Part shown: in pieces, positions 1-8,242 of the stretch
How positions within the stretch are numbered: position 1 is the stretch's first letter
How the letters are laid out: every line of letters starts with the position of its first letter
Assembly: GCA_002339125.1 (NCBI GenBank)
Contig: DDJQ01000125.1
Location: forward strand, 1 to 47,906
Length of the DNA: 47,906 bases
Direction: 5' to 3'
Source of the DNA: Alteromonadaceae bacterium UBA2620
GTDB taxonomy: Bacteria > Pseudomonadota > Gammaproteobacteria > Enterobacterales > Alteromonadaceae
The notes under the pieces: model-generated
The model's database searches: none
What the model saw: the letters and a program-made list of their open reading frames with translations, nothing else
Told to the model about the DNA's origin: nothing
Made by a program: the position numbers and the translations under genes

Positions 1-386
1 ATGCCCGAAAAATAAAACATCTCGATATTATCCGGGGCCTGAGTCATCACATTGAGGGTTTGTGTGGCTGCCGAGCCATCCCGCCAGTAGGCAAAGGTAC
101 GCTCGCCGTACTTGTCGGTTCGTACCATATACAAACCCAGATTACGCTTGCTACAGCGATAAACATGGTCGGTATTTATTTGCTCATCACCCATGGCAAA
201 CAGCAGTTCATTACTTAAAAAGTCTTCGCCAATAGCGGTCAGATAACTTACCGACAGGCCCGGCGCATTGCGTTTTAAGTACACTGCGGTGTTGTAGGTG
301 TCACCCGCAAAACTCTTCTTTAGTTCGGTGGCGCTGGTTGACACCAGTTCCACCATACATTCCCCAAAAATGACGACTCTTTTCAC
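1..386 (-). CDS. kdgK: 2-keto-3-deoxygluconate kinase, N-terminal part (cut by window edge)
   Basis: PfkB-family sugar kinase that phosphorylates 2-keto-3-deoxygluconate to KDPG in the cytoplasm, the step before Eda in hexuronate catabolism. About 128 N-terminal residues are visible. They include the opening beta strand with GECMVELV, the substrate/nucleotide-fold signature GDTYNTAVYLKR and the GERTFAYWR segment, all typical of KdgK. I choose the GTG at 384-386 as start: it gives the usual KdgK N-terminus (VKRVVIFGEC), and it overlaps the eda stop codon as GTGA, so translation is probably coupled. An ATG-only start would remove the first beta strand. Last gene visible in the minus-strand uxa/uxu operon; it continues beyond base 1. 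Family assignment is secure. Confidence 0.93.
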   Translation of the reverse strand, partial: MKRVVIFGECMVELVSTSATELKKSFAGDTYNTAVYLKRNAPGLSVSYLTAIGEDFLSNELLFAMGDEQINTDHVYRCSKRNLGLYMVRTDKYGERTFAYWRDGSAATQTLNVMTQAPDNIEMFYFSG

Positions 387-1021
387 GCGGCATCCTTAGT
401 AAATTGTTGTTGCGCCAGCGCACAGGCAGCGGTTACGCCCTGCCAGTCGCCGCTTGCTACACAGCTCTTTGGAATCATCCAGGAGCCGCCCACGGCGAAC
501 ACGTTAGGCAGGCTGCTGTACTCATGCAAATTAGAATTGGAAATACCACCGGTTGGGCAGAGTGATACTTCCGGAAAAATAGCGCTGAAATTTTTCAGCA
601 TAGCGGCACCACCGCTTAAACTGGCCGGAAAGAATTTCACTTCCGACAAGCCGGCCTCAACGGCCAGTAAAATGTCTGAGGGAGAAGCAGTACCAGGCAG
701 ATAGGGAATATTAATGTCGCTCAGCGCCGACAGCAGTTTTTCACTGAGAGTCGGGGTAATAATAAACTGACTTCCGGCGTCTACCGCTTCCTGCACATGC
801 GCCTGATTTAACACGGTGCCCATGCCCACCAATAGCTCCGGAAAAGCTTCGCGAATGGCGGTAACCGCAGCCGCGGCTACTGGTGTACGGCGCACCACTT
901 CAATACTACGTAAACCACTGGCATGCACGGCACCGGCAATATTAACGGCCTGCTCTACACTGTGTGGTTGCAGAATCGGTAGTAATGGCGTGCCCTCTAT
1001 CAGGCTTTTAAAGTCGCTCAT
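383..1021 (-). CDS. eda: KDPG aldolase (2-keto-3-deoxy-6-phosphogluconate aldolase)
   Basis: Class I aldolase that splits KDPG into pyruvate and glyceraldehyde 3-phosphate, the last step of the hexuronate and Entner-Doudoroff routes. The 212 residues form the expected single TIM barrel. The Schiff-base lysine is Lys129 in EVKFFPAS, the general acid/base glutamate is in SIEVVRRT (Glu41), and GMGTVL and CPTGGIS are the conserved barrel loops. The length matches the family (about 205-215). The start ATG overlaps the uxuB stop by one base (TAATG), and the stop overlaps kdgK (GTGA), so the three genes are likely translated in series from one mRNA. Some genomes carry a second eda in the zwf-edd cluster; this copy belongs to the hexuronate operon. 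Confidence 0.95.
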   Translation of the reverse strand: MSDFKSLIEGTPLLPILQPHSVEQAVNIAGAVHASGLRSIEVVRRTPVAAAAVTAIREAFPELLVGMGTVLNQAHVQEAVDAGSQFIITPTLSEKLLSALSDINIPYLPGTASPSDILLAVEAGLSEVKFFPASLSGGAAMLKNFSAIFPEVSLCPTGGISNSNLHEYSSLPNVFAVGGSWMIPKSCVASGDWQGVTAACALAQQQFTKDAA

Positions 1022-2484
1022 TACAGTGCTCCTAACACGTCGGCAGCATTGTCGCCGTTGATGGACGAAAGCACCTTAACGTATTCCAGCACGGTGTCTT
1101 TAAACCATTTGTTAGCCGTCAGTTCGGCGAACACCTGAGGCAGATTCAGCACAGCTGCACCGAGCGCTGCCAGATCACCCTGGTGCTGATTGGCTAAACC
1201 AATTAAGGTTTCTGCCAGCGGATCCACCAGCTCTTCCTGGTCGCTAGCACGTTTAGCAATAAATAAAATCCATGCTGCAATCGGTACGCACAGCAGTTTT
1301 GCCTGCTGACCAAGTTTTAAGTTGTCGCGCACGGTATTTAGCACGCGGAAAGGCAGCTTCTGCGAGCCATCCCAGGCGATTTGTGCCAACAAGTGGCGAA
1401 TATGGCGGTTCTTGTAACGATTTAAAATATCTTCCGCGTAGGCCGGCAAATCCATTACACCTTCGGCGTTAATAGACGGAATAATTTCATCACTTAGTAA
1501 GCGGCCAATAAACGCTTCCAGCGCACTATCGCTAATCGCTTCATAAACGGTTTCTTTACCAAGCAGGATACCGGTGTAAGCAAGCGTTGAGTGAGTGCCA
1601 TTTAAAATACGCAGTTTGGCATTTTCAAAGGCGGCGACATCATCGGTAAAGGTAACGCCAACTTTTTCCCAGGCCGGGCGCGGCCCGCTGAACTTGTCCT
1701 CAACCACCCACTGGGTAAAGCCTTCGCGCTGAATAGGCCAGGCGTCTTCAACACCCAGCTTATCGGCCGCCAGGCTAATCAGTGCTTCGTCGGTGGCCGG
1801 TGTGATGCTATCAACCATGGTGCAGGGGAAGGCAATGTTCTGCTCAATCCAATGCGCCAGTTCCGGCTGGATTTTCTCGGCAAACTGCAATACGGCTTTG
1901 GCCAGCTTTTTGCCGTTATCAGCCAGGTTGTCGCAGCTGATTACAGTAATGTCGGCCTGTTGCTGTTCAAAGCGGTGCTTGAGCGCACTTACGATAAGCC
2001 CTACCGCCGATACCGGCTCATCAGGATTAGATAAATCGTGCATGATGTCGGCATGGGACGTATCGAGCTCACCATTACTGGCCAGGCAATACCCCTTCTC
2101 CGTAATCGTTAACGAGATAATGTGGGTATTGGCGTCGGTCAGCGCAGCCATAATGGCTTCACGGTCTTCATTTAATACCAGTACGCTGTCGAAAGCGCCG
2201 ATTACCTGCACATAGGGCTCGTTGTCCAGTACTACCAGTGAATACAGATTGTCCTGACCGGCCAGCTTTTGTTTCAGCGTAGCGCTGCGCATCGACACAC
2301 CGGTAATTCGCCAGTTACCACCATAAGCCATCGCCATGTCGGTATACACAGCCTGATGGGCGCGATGAAATGCGCCCGGCCCAATGTGCACAATACCGCG
2401 GCTGCGTACAGCGCGATCGTAGTCAGGCTTTTTTACCTCGGCAGGCAACGTGGCCAGTGTAGCATTATTTAACGACGCCGCCAT
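1021..2484 (-). CDS. uxuB: D-mannonate oxidoreductase / fructuronate reductase (UxuB-like)
   Basis: NAD-dependent polyol dehydrogenase of the long-chain mannitol dehydrogenase family. It is predicted to reduce fructuronate to mannonate. The N-terminal Rossmann segment has VHIGPGAFHRAHQ, the UxuB/MtlD type rather than the UxaB type, and the catalytic Lys-x4-Asn-x2-His signature is present in KLRILNGTHS. The 487 residues match UxuB (about 486). It lies 2 bp after uxaC and overlaps eda by one base. What is odd is the company: the operon carries altronate dehydratase (uxaA) but, within the window, neither mannonate dehydratase (uxuA) nor a tagaturonate reductase (uxaB). Either uxuA lies further left or elsewhere, or this enzyme acts on another polyol/uronate. 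The family is certain; the exact substrate is inferred. Confidence 0.85.
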   Translation of the reverse strand: MAASLNNATLATLPAEVKKPDYDRAVRSRGIVHIGPGAFHRAHQAVYTDMAMAYGGNWRITGVSMRSATLKQKLAGQDNLYSLVVLDNEPYVQVIGAFDSVLVLNEDREAIMAALTDANTHIISLTITEKGYCLASNGELDTSHADIMHDLSNPDEPVSAVGLIVSALKHRFEQQQADITVISCDNLADNGKKLAKAVLQFAEKIQPELAHWIEQNIAFPCTMVDSITPATDEALISLAADKLGVEDAWPIQREGFTQWVVEDKFSGPRPAWEKVGVTFTDDVAAFENAKLRILNGTHSTLAYTGILLGKETVYEAISDSALEAFIGRLLSDEIIPSINAEGVMDLPAYAEDILNRYKNRHIRHLLAQIAWDGSQKLPFRVLNTVRDNLKLGQQAKLLCVPIAAWILFIAKRASDQEELVDPLAETLIGLANQHQGDLAALGAAVLNLPQVFAELTANKWFKDTVLEYVKVLSSINGDNAADVLGAL

Positions 2485-2486
2485 GA

Positions 2487-3908
2487 TTATGCCTGCCCCA
2501 GTTTGTAAGCTTTCTTCGCCAGATCGTAAGACAGCTGTTTAATCAGGCTGCCAGCTTCTTCTTCGCTGATCCGGTGTTCCACCACCATATTGGCAAGGAA
2601 CCGGCAATCAATTCGGCGGGCTACGTCGTGGCGAGCCGGAATCGACAGGAAGGCGCGGGTGTCATCGTTAAAGCCAACGGTATTAAATAAACCGGCGGTT
2701 TCGGTTACCTGATGGCGATAACGCAGCATGCCTTCCGGGCTATCGTGGAACCACCAGGCAGGGCCCAGCTTAAGGCACGGATAATGACCAGCCAGCGGCG
2801 CCAGCTCACGGGAATAGACGGTTTCATCAAGCGTAAACAAAATGATGTTCAGGCGCGGATCGTTGCCGTATTTATCCAATAGCGGTTTTAAGGCGTTGAC
2901 GTATTCGGTTTGCAGCGGAATGTCTGCGCCTTTGTCGCGGCCGAATTTGGTAAACACATCGTTATTGTGATTACGGAATGCGCCCGGATGGATTTGCATA
3001 ACCATTCCATCTTCAATACTCATACCCGCTAATTCGGTAAGCATTTGAGCGCGGAATAACTCCTGATCAGCTTCGCTGGCTTTGCCGCTCAGGCATTTGC
3101 TGAATAAAGCCTGACAATCAGCCTTCGACAGATCTGCGGTACGGGCAGTTGGGTGGCCGTGATCGGTGGCTGTGGCACCGTGCTCGCGGAATACCGCGCG
3201 GCGCTGACGAATAGCGGCCAGGTAACCTTCCCAGTCGGTGGTATTCTCGCCGGTAATTTCACCGAGCAGTTCGATATTTTGAGCAAAGTTTTCAAGGGAA
3301 GCATCTACCACATCATCCGGGCGGAAAGATGTGATAACACGCTTATCCCAACCGGTGCCTTTTAATGCCCGGTGGTGCTCAAGGTTATCCAGCGCGCCTT
3401 CGGTGGTAGCAATCAGTTCTATATTAAAGCGGTCCATCAGAGCCCGTGGCTTGTAAACGTCTTTGCCCAGCTCTGCGGTAATAAAATGGTAATACTCCAT
3501 GGCGTTTTCGCTGCACAGCATGTCGGTTAAACCAAATACGTTCTTAAATACCGTATCCAGCCACATTCTGGATGGCGTGCCGGCAAACAGATAATAATGG
3601 TCAGCAAAAATCTGCCAGATTTTCTGTGGGTCACCCTCGGTTGGACCACCATCCCAGCGACGAATGCCCAGATTTTCCAGCGAAACGCCCTGACTGTAGA
3701 GCATTCTGAACACATAATGATCGGGTAAAATAAACAGCTCGGTGGCATTGCCAAAATTTTCATCATAAGCAAACCAGCGCGGATCGGTGTGGCCGTGGGG
3801 GCTGATAATAGGCAAGTCTTTGACTGTTTGATACAGCGAGCGAGCGACAGAGCGTGTTGCTTCGTCGGCCGGAAACAGTCTGTCTTCGTGTAATAGTATT
3901 GGTTTCAT
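2487..3908 (-). CDS. uxaC: Glucuronate/galacturonate isomerase
   Basis: Isomerises D-glucuronate to fructuronate and D-galacturonate to tagaturonate, the entry step of hexuronate breakdown in the cytoplasm. It belongs to the amidohydrolase superfamily. The N-terminal metal-binding pair is His38/His40 in SPHGHTDPRWF, and the C-terminal part has the family segments LGPAWWFHDSPEGM and GFNDDTR. The length of 473 is close to the E. coli enzyme (470). The gene is 13 bp downstream of uxaA and 2 bp upstream of uxuB, so it is in the same transcript. Its presence with eda and kdgK shows the operon is for uronic acids from alginate-, pectin- or ulvan-like material, although no polysaccharide lyase is seen here. 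Confidence 0.96.
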   Translation of the reverse strand: MKPILLHEDRLFPADEATRSVARSLYQTVKDLPIISPHGHTDPRWFAYDENFGNATELFILPDHYVFRMLYSQGVSLENLGIRRWDGGPTEGDPQKIWQIFADHYYLFAGTPSRMWLDTVFKNVFGLTDMLCSENAMEYYHFITAELGKDVYKPRALMDRFNIELIATTEGALDNLEHHRALKGTGWDKRVITSFRPDDVVDASLENFAQNIELLGEITGENTTDWEGYLAAIRQRRAVFREHGATATDHGHPTARTADLSKADCQALFSKCLSGKASEADQELFRAQMLTELAGMSIEDGMVMQIHPGAFRNHNNDVFTKFGRDKGADIPLQTEYVNALKPLLDKYGNDPRLNIILFTLDETVYSRELAPLAGHYPCLKLGPAWWFHDSPEGMLRYRHQVTETAGLFNTVGFNDDTRAFLSIPARHDVARRIDCRFLANMVVEHRISEEEAGSLIKQLSYDLAKKAYKLGQA

Positions 3909-3921
3909 ATCAGTCTCTTTG

Positions 3922-5409
3922 TTACAGGGTTACGCCACGTTTCCAGATCGCTATCTCGTGACTGCCATTTTTCTCGTTGCAGGTTTTCTCGCCCGAAGCA
4001 ATATTCAGGCATTGCTGATACAGCTGAGCAGCACAGTCATCAATACTGGTGCCCTGCAATATCTGGCCTGCATTAAAATCTATCCAGTGTGGCTTCTTAT
4101 GAGCTATTTCACTGTTAGATGAGATTTTCACTGTGGGTACAGGAAAGCCGAGCGGGGTACCCCGGCCGGTGGTGAATGAAATAATGTGCGCGCCGCTGGC
4201 GGCAAGTGCGGTGGAACTTACCGCATCATTGCCCGGTGCCTGGAGTAGATTGAGGCCTTTCTTGAACAAAGGTTCGCCGTACTGCAATACGCCGTTAACC
4301 GGTGCCTGACCGCCTTTTTGCACCGCGCCCAGCGACTTCTCTTCCAGCGTGGTAAGCCCGCCGGCCTTATTACCCGGCGACGGATTTTCATAAATAGGCT
4401 GGTTGTTATCAATAAAGTACTGTTTAAATTCGTTTACCAGTTCAACAATTTCACAAAATACAGCCTGACTGGTCGCCCGGTTCATGAGTAACTGCTCGGC
4501 ACCGAACATTTCCGGGGTTTCCGTTTGCAGCACACTGCCGTTCTGTTTAACCAGTAAATCGGTCATGCGACCCACCAGCGGGTTGGCGGTAATGCCACTA
4601 AACGCATCACTCCCGCCACACTTCACTCCCAGTACCAACTCGCTGCCATCAATGGGCTTGCGGGTGCACTTGCCAACATCAGCTAGCATTTCATGAATAA
4701 GGCGGATCCCTTCCTCAATTTCGTCTCCAACCTGCTGGGAGTTAAAATACCGGATCTGCGAGGCCGGGCGGTCAACTTTTTCCAGCAAATTGGACAGCTG
4801 GTTGTTTTCACAACCGAGCCCAACAATCAGCACAGCGCCCGCATTGGGGTGCGATGCCAGCGAAGCGAGTATGGTTTGTGTGTCGTGCAGGTCATCGCCT
4901 AATTGTGAGCAGCCAAACGGATGAGTAAATGAACGAAAACCATCGCACTTCCCGAAGAAACGACGCTCGCACTCAGCGGCAATGCGCTCAGCAGTGCGAT
5001 TTACACAGCCAACCGTATTGATGATCCAGACTTCGTTGCGGATCCCAACCTTACCATTCGCCCGGCGATAGCCCATAAAGCTGGCCTGTGCAGGTTTGGT
5101 AACCGGTTTGCGTGCAGCAACCGGCTCATACTGATAGTTTTCCTGACCACTCAATGCCGTTTTTAAATTATGACTGTGAACATGATCACCGCGTTTAATA
5201 TCCGCCTGCGCAATACCGATGGCAAAACCATATTTCACCACCTTTTCGCCGGCGGCAATGTCACTCAGGGCTACTTTATGGCCCGCTGGAGTATCGCTGG
5301 CAAAGGTTACCGATAAAGCGTCTACGATCGTGCCAGCAGACAGCGCCATGGTCGACACAGCCACGTTATCGTTTGGATGCACCTGTATAAGCTTGGTTTG
5401 ATCGGCCAT
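3922..5409 (-). CDS. uxaA: Altronate dehydratase
   Basis: Removes water from D-altronate to give 2-keto-3-deoxygluconate, the substrate of KdgK. The protein has the full two-part form: a small N-terminal SAF-type domain (about residues 1-95, with GHKVALSDIAAGE) and the large C-terminal UxaA domain (about 105-495) with conserved cysteines in NTVGCVNRTAERIA, HPFGCSQLGDD, GLGCENNQ and GVKCGGSDAFSG. These match the iron-dependent family. The length of 495 equals the E. coli enzyme. The ATG at 5409 is the first in frame and begins the SAF domain. It is the first structural gene after the regulator, with a 108-bp gap holding a LacI-type palindrome at 5467-5480. Its substrate-supplying partner UxaB is not in the window. 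Confidence 0.95.
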   Translation of the reverse strand: MADQTKLIQVHPNDNVAVSTMALSAGTIVDALSVTFASDTPAGHKVALSDIAAGEKVVKYGFAIGIAQADIKRGDHVHSHNLKTALSGQENYQYEPVAARKPVTKPAQASFMGYRRANGKVGIRNEVWIINTVGCVNRTAERIAAECERRFFGKCDGFRSFTHPFGCSQLGDDLHDTQTILASLASHPNAGAVLIVGLGCENNQLSNLLEKVDRPASQIRYFNSQQVGDEIEEGIRLIHEMLADVGKCTRKPIDGSELVLGVKCGGSDAFSGITANPLVGRMTDLLVKQNGSVLQTETPEMFGAEQLLMNRATSQAVFCEIVELVNEFKQYFIDNNQPIYENPSPGNKAGGLTTLEEKSLGAVQKGGQAPVNGVLQYGEPLFKKGLNLLQAPGNDAVSSTALAASGAHIISFTTGRGTPLGFPVPTVKISSNSEIAHKKPHWIDFNAGQILQGTSIDDCAAQLYQQCLNIASGEKTCNEKNGSHEIAIWKRGVTL

Positions 5410-5466
5410 AAAATTTCTAAACGTATATTCCAGTTGTTGATTAAAGCATCACATTTTTAACATCAA

Positions 5467-5480
5467 TGCTACCGGTGGCA
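5467..5480. promoter_or_regulatory. Probable LacI-family operator upstream of uxaA
   Basis: The 14-bp sequence TGCTACCGGTGGCA is palindromic except for one pair (fourth base from each end) and has the central CG typical of LacI-family operators. It sits 58 bp upstream of the uxaA start codon, between the regulator gene and the operon. This is where a substrate-responsive repressor encoded next door would be expected to bind. Binding is inferred from sequence and position only. Confidence 0.55.
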
Positions 5481-5517
5481 AATTATGTTAAAGCAGTTTT
5501 CGCTTATTTTTTATCTG

Positions 5518-6543
5518 CTATGCTTTGGTTGCTTTGCGTGTTGACTCACGAATAATAAGGTGTGGCTTAATAGTGTATTCTTCCACACCTTCAGCCGGCT
5601 TATTCTCTATCAGCGCGACGATCTTTTTCGCGGCAATACCTGCCATGGCAACCACCGGACGCTGTACTGTAGTGAGTGATGGGATCACCCGCGACGCCAG
5701 TAAGTTATCATCAAAGCCGGCAACCGATAATTCGCCGGGGACATCGATACCCAGTTCATGCGCCACTTTGAGTACACCAGCGGCCATCTCATCGTTATTG
5801 GCCACAATCACCTGCGGCCGCGGCGTTTGGATCAGTAATGCCCGGGCACACTCAATACCGCTCTCGTAACTGTTTTTGCCTTCAATAATCCGTTCTGCAG
5901 GAATGTTTAAACCCAGTTCCTGAAGTGTATTAGTAATCCCTTCCAAACGTTCTACAGTAGAGTAATAATGGTTTGGACCACTAATGATCGCAATGTCCTT
6001 GTGTCCTAACGACACCAGGTAACGTGCCATATCACTTAACGCGGCACGGTCGTCCGACACCACAATATTGGCTTTATCGTCAATATCCACCGACGTCAGC
6101 CTGACATAGTTAATGCCATGATTTTCCAGCGCTGTGGCCAGTTCGTTAGATTCCGACACCGGCGGCAGCACTATCACGCCGTCAATGTTTGAGCGTCGGA
6201 CGAAGCCAACACAATTACTGATAAAATCATCACTGCGATAATTACAGGGATGAACAACCAGCTCGTAGCCTTTTTTCGAACAAACATCGAGTACACCACG
6301 TTGTACCTGGTCGATATAGAGTGCATCCGGGTTATCGTAAATCAAACCAATCAGATAAGAACGGCTGGCAGCCAGGCCCCGGGCCTGTTTATCCGGCGAA
6401 AAGCCCAGCTCATCCACCACCTGTTGAATTTTTTCCCGGGTAGCGGCGCCAACATTTGAGGCCCCATTGATAACCCGGGAGACGGTGCGCTTGGACACCC
6501 CGGCTATACGTGCCACATCATTGATGGTTGGCTTCTTATCCAT
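5518..6543 (-). CDS. LacI-family transcriptional regulator of the hexuronate operon
   Basis: A 341-residue LacI/GalR-type repressor. Residues about 5-25 form the DNA-binding helix-turn-helix (TINDVARIAGVSKRTVSRVI), followed by the hinge helix and a periplasmic-binding-protein-like effector domain from about residue 60 to the end (segments DGVIVLPP, GFDDNLLASRVIPSLTTV). It is encoded immediately upstream of, and on the same strand as, uxaA-uxaC-uxuB-eda-kdgK. It therefore most likely controls that operon in response to a uronate intermediate such as ketodeoxygluconate or KDPG. The start is the ATG at 6543, which gives the canonical short N-terminus before the HTH. The family call is certain; the regulon and effector are inferred from context. 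Confidence 0.9.
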   Translation of the reverse strand: MDKKPTINDVARIAGVSKRTVSRVINGASNVGAATREKIQQVVDELGFSPDKQARGLAASRSYLIGLIYDNPDALYIDQVQRGVLDVCSKKGYELVVHPCNYRSDDFISNCVGFVRRSNIDGVIVLPPVSESNELATALENHGINYVRLTSVDIDDKANIVVSDDRAALSDMARYLVSLGHKDIAIISGPNHYYSTVERLEGITNTLQELGLNIPAERIIEGKNSYESGIECARALLIQTPRPQVIVANNDEMAAGVLKVAHELGIDVPGELSVAGFDDNLLASRVIPSLTTVQRPVVAMAGIAAKKIVALIENKPAEGVEEYTIKPHLIIRESTRKATKA

Positions 6544-6591
6544 GCAGAGTACTCTTTATTTTTGTTTTTTATTCATCAGTCTGAGTTTACC

Positions 6592-6605
6592 GTTAACCGG
6601 TTTGT
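6592..6605. promoter_or_regulatory. Possible second operator half-match upstream of the lacI-type gene
   Basis: GTTAACCGGTTTGT keeps the central ACCGGT of the stronger palindrome at 5467-5480 but is less symmetric. It lies about 50 bp upstream of the regulator's start codon, where autoregulation would act. This is a weak candidate only. Confidence 0.25.
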
Positions 6606-6663
6606 TAGGCTACTCTCAGCACTTTCGGGTTATTCGTTGATTTCCAAACCAGCAGCCGGGGTT

Positions 6664-7176
6664 TTATACCCCGAACAGTGGTGCCGGTAATGCCTCACTA
6701 AACCAGGCCACATAGGTTATCAGCATCAGCACCACAAACATCGCAACATAGAGTGGCAGCAACGGCCGGATAATTTTATCCAGGCGTGTTTTGGCAATGG
6801 CACAGGTAATAAACAGCACAGCCCCAACAGGCGGTGAGCACAAACCAATCGACAGGTTTAATACAATCATAATACCAAACTGCAGCGGTGACATGCCCAG
6901 TTCCGCCGCCACCGGCAGGAATGTTGGCGTATTACAGCATCCAAGACATTGCCGTAGAAGCACCGATAAGCAGCATGACAATAGCGGTAGTTTCGGCCGA
7001 TTTCAGCAGTATATCCGGCAGTTGTTTGGGTTTTACTTCGCGGTAAACACCCACCGCCAGGATCAGTGAATAAACCACCGCGATGGCGCCGGCTTCAGTG
7101 GCGGTAAAGATACCACCCACAATTCCGCCAATAACCAGAAAGATTAAAAACAAGCTGGGTGTAACTGGGCTGATTG
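6664..7176 (-). pseudogene. TRAP transporter large permease (DctM) remnant
   Basis: Two pieces in different frames show the C-terminal half of a DctM-type TRAP permease. The upstream piece (7176 to about 6935) contains GGIVGGIFTATEAGA and LLKSAETTAIVMLLIGAS, then meets a stop at 6932-6934. The second piece resumes in another frame with TPTFLPVAAELGMSPLQFG and VLNLSIGLCSPPVGAVLFI and ends normally at 6664. Compared with intact DctM, roughly the first half is missing, and about 45-50 residues are lost at the frame change. This is therefore a deletion, not a single-base sequencing slip. It adjoins a dctP fragment, and the small permease dctQ is gone. It probably once imported the uronates used by the adjacent operon. 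Confidence 0.88.
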
Positions 7177-7547
7177 TATTCTGCGCCATCCACCACGCCT
7201 TGTCGCAACGCAGTGTAGAGCTCGCCCCAGGCTACCGGCGTAGCAGCACCGCCCAGCTCACGAACAGTACGTACTGCAGTAGGGCTGTTAAGTACTCGAA
7301 TTTTCATACCGGCTAAGTCAGCCGGTGTTCTGACCGGCTTGTTATTGGTGTAAAAACTGCGACTGCCAGCGTCATAATAGGCCAGACCTTTAAGTCTGAA
7401 TGGCTCAACACCAGCCAGCAGCCCTTGCCCGACCTCGCTGTTAAGCACTTTCCAGAAATGGTCGTTGTCGCGAAAAATGTAGGGAATACTGAAGATGTTC
7501 ATGGAAGCCAAACTGGCGACTCTTGAAGCATCACCTAAGCAAAAGTG
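7173..7547 (-). pseudogene. TRAP transporter solute-binding protein (DctP) fragment
   Basis: An in-frame stretch with clear DctP features: SLASMNIFSIPYIFRDNDHF near the start, then TPADLAGMKIRVLNSPTAVR (the conserved Arg of the carboxylate site is in KIRVLNSP) and WGELYTALRQGVVDGAEYN. It corresponds to the middle of a DctP protein only. The signal peptide and first lobe are missing, since a stop (7548-7550) precedes the homology. The C-terminal third is replaced abruptly by the dctM fragment at about 7176, in a different frame. No initiator or ribosome-binding site belongs to it. It is a deletion remnant of a transporter gene beside the hexuronate operon. Confidence 0.88.
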
Positions 7548-7573
7548 TTAACCGGAAAACACAGCGTCTGAGG

Positions 7574-8056
7574 TTATTTCAGGCGCTTATCCGGATCGTT
7601 TTCAGACTTATCGGTATACTCACCCTCGATAGTATCGCCATCATCGTGAGCCGAAGGGCGGCTGCTGTACTGATAAGTTGACTGCTGCGAAGCATTAAAC
7701 GTACGCACCGTAAGATGACTGGCCGCTCTGCTGGCAATAAATTTGCGGGAAAATGGCAGCGCAAAAGCAAAACCGACGATATCGGTAATAAAACCCGGAG
7801 TAACTAACAGTACGCCGGCAATCACCAGTAGCATACCTTCCATCATTTCCTTGCCCGGCACCTGATTCTGGGCCAGTTTCGCTTGGGCGGTTTGCAGTGT
7901 TGAGATGCCTTCCTGACGAACCAGGTAAGCGCCCACAAAAGCGGTTACCACGATCAGGCCAACCGTATTCCAACCACCAATCAAGTCACCCACCTGCAGC
8001 AACAGCGAAATTTCAGCGATTGGCATGACAATAAAAAGTAATAATAAAAAGCGCAA
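7574..8056 (-). CDS. fxsA: FxsA family inner-membrane protein
   Basis: A 160-residue small membrane protein. Hydrophobic segments lie at about residues 2-20, 27-46 and 75-105 (LLVIAGVLLVTPGFITDIVGF). The FxsA landmarks are an N-terminal MPIAEISLLLQVG and a conserved RQEG after the second segment. The cytoplasmic tail is hydrophilic and ends EGEYTDKSENDPDKRLK. In E. coli, excess FxsA relieves exclusion of phage T7 by the F plasmid; its normal role is unknown. The gene is transcribed away from cutA-dsbD with a 186-bp shared upstream region, an arrangement common in related bacteria. The neighbouring TRAP remnants end right behind it. Confidence 0.9.
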   Translation of the reverse strand: MRFLLLLFIVMPIAEISLLLQVGDLIGGWNTVGLIVVTAFVGAYLVRQEGISTLQTAQAKLAQNQVPGKEMMEGMLLVIAGVLLVTPGFITDIVGFAFALPFSRKFIASRAASHLTVRTFNASQQSTYQYSSRPSAHDDGDTIEGEYTDKSENDPDKRLK

Positions 8057-8164
8057 TGTACGTTTCCTGTTGCAGTCTTAAGTTTCAGTTAATCAAGATG
8101 GGGCACAATTATGCAAACCCAAGTCATCGTATCGTAAGTTTATCCCGTACTAACGATGATCGAC

Positions 8165-8207
8165 TTGTCATAGACCCGATTTTCTCGGTAAAGTGCCGGC
8201 TAGCCGG
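8165..8207 (+). promoter_or_regulatory. Possible cutA promoter with a 12-bp palindrome
   Basis: In the fxsA-cutA intergenic region TTGTCA (8165-8170) and TAAAGT (8189-8194) resemble -35 and -10 boxes with an 18-bp spacer. They are followed by the perfect palindrome CCGGCTAGCCGG (8196-8207), placed where a regulator or a transcript-start hairpin could act. This is weak evidence with no experimental parallel known to me. Confidence 0.3.
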
Positions 8208-8242
8208 ATAAGTTGAATGATAATTGGGATAAACCCGGTCCT

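Noticed and set aside
5418..5455. Possible CRP site (TGTGAT...ATCA on the minus strand) before uxaA
   Set aside because: The left half is good, but the two half-sites are 8 bp apart instead of 6 and the right half lacks TCACA.
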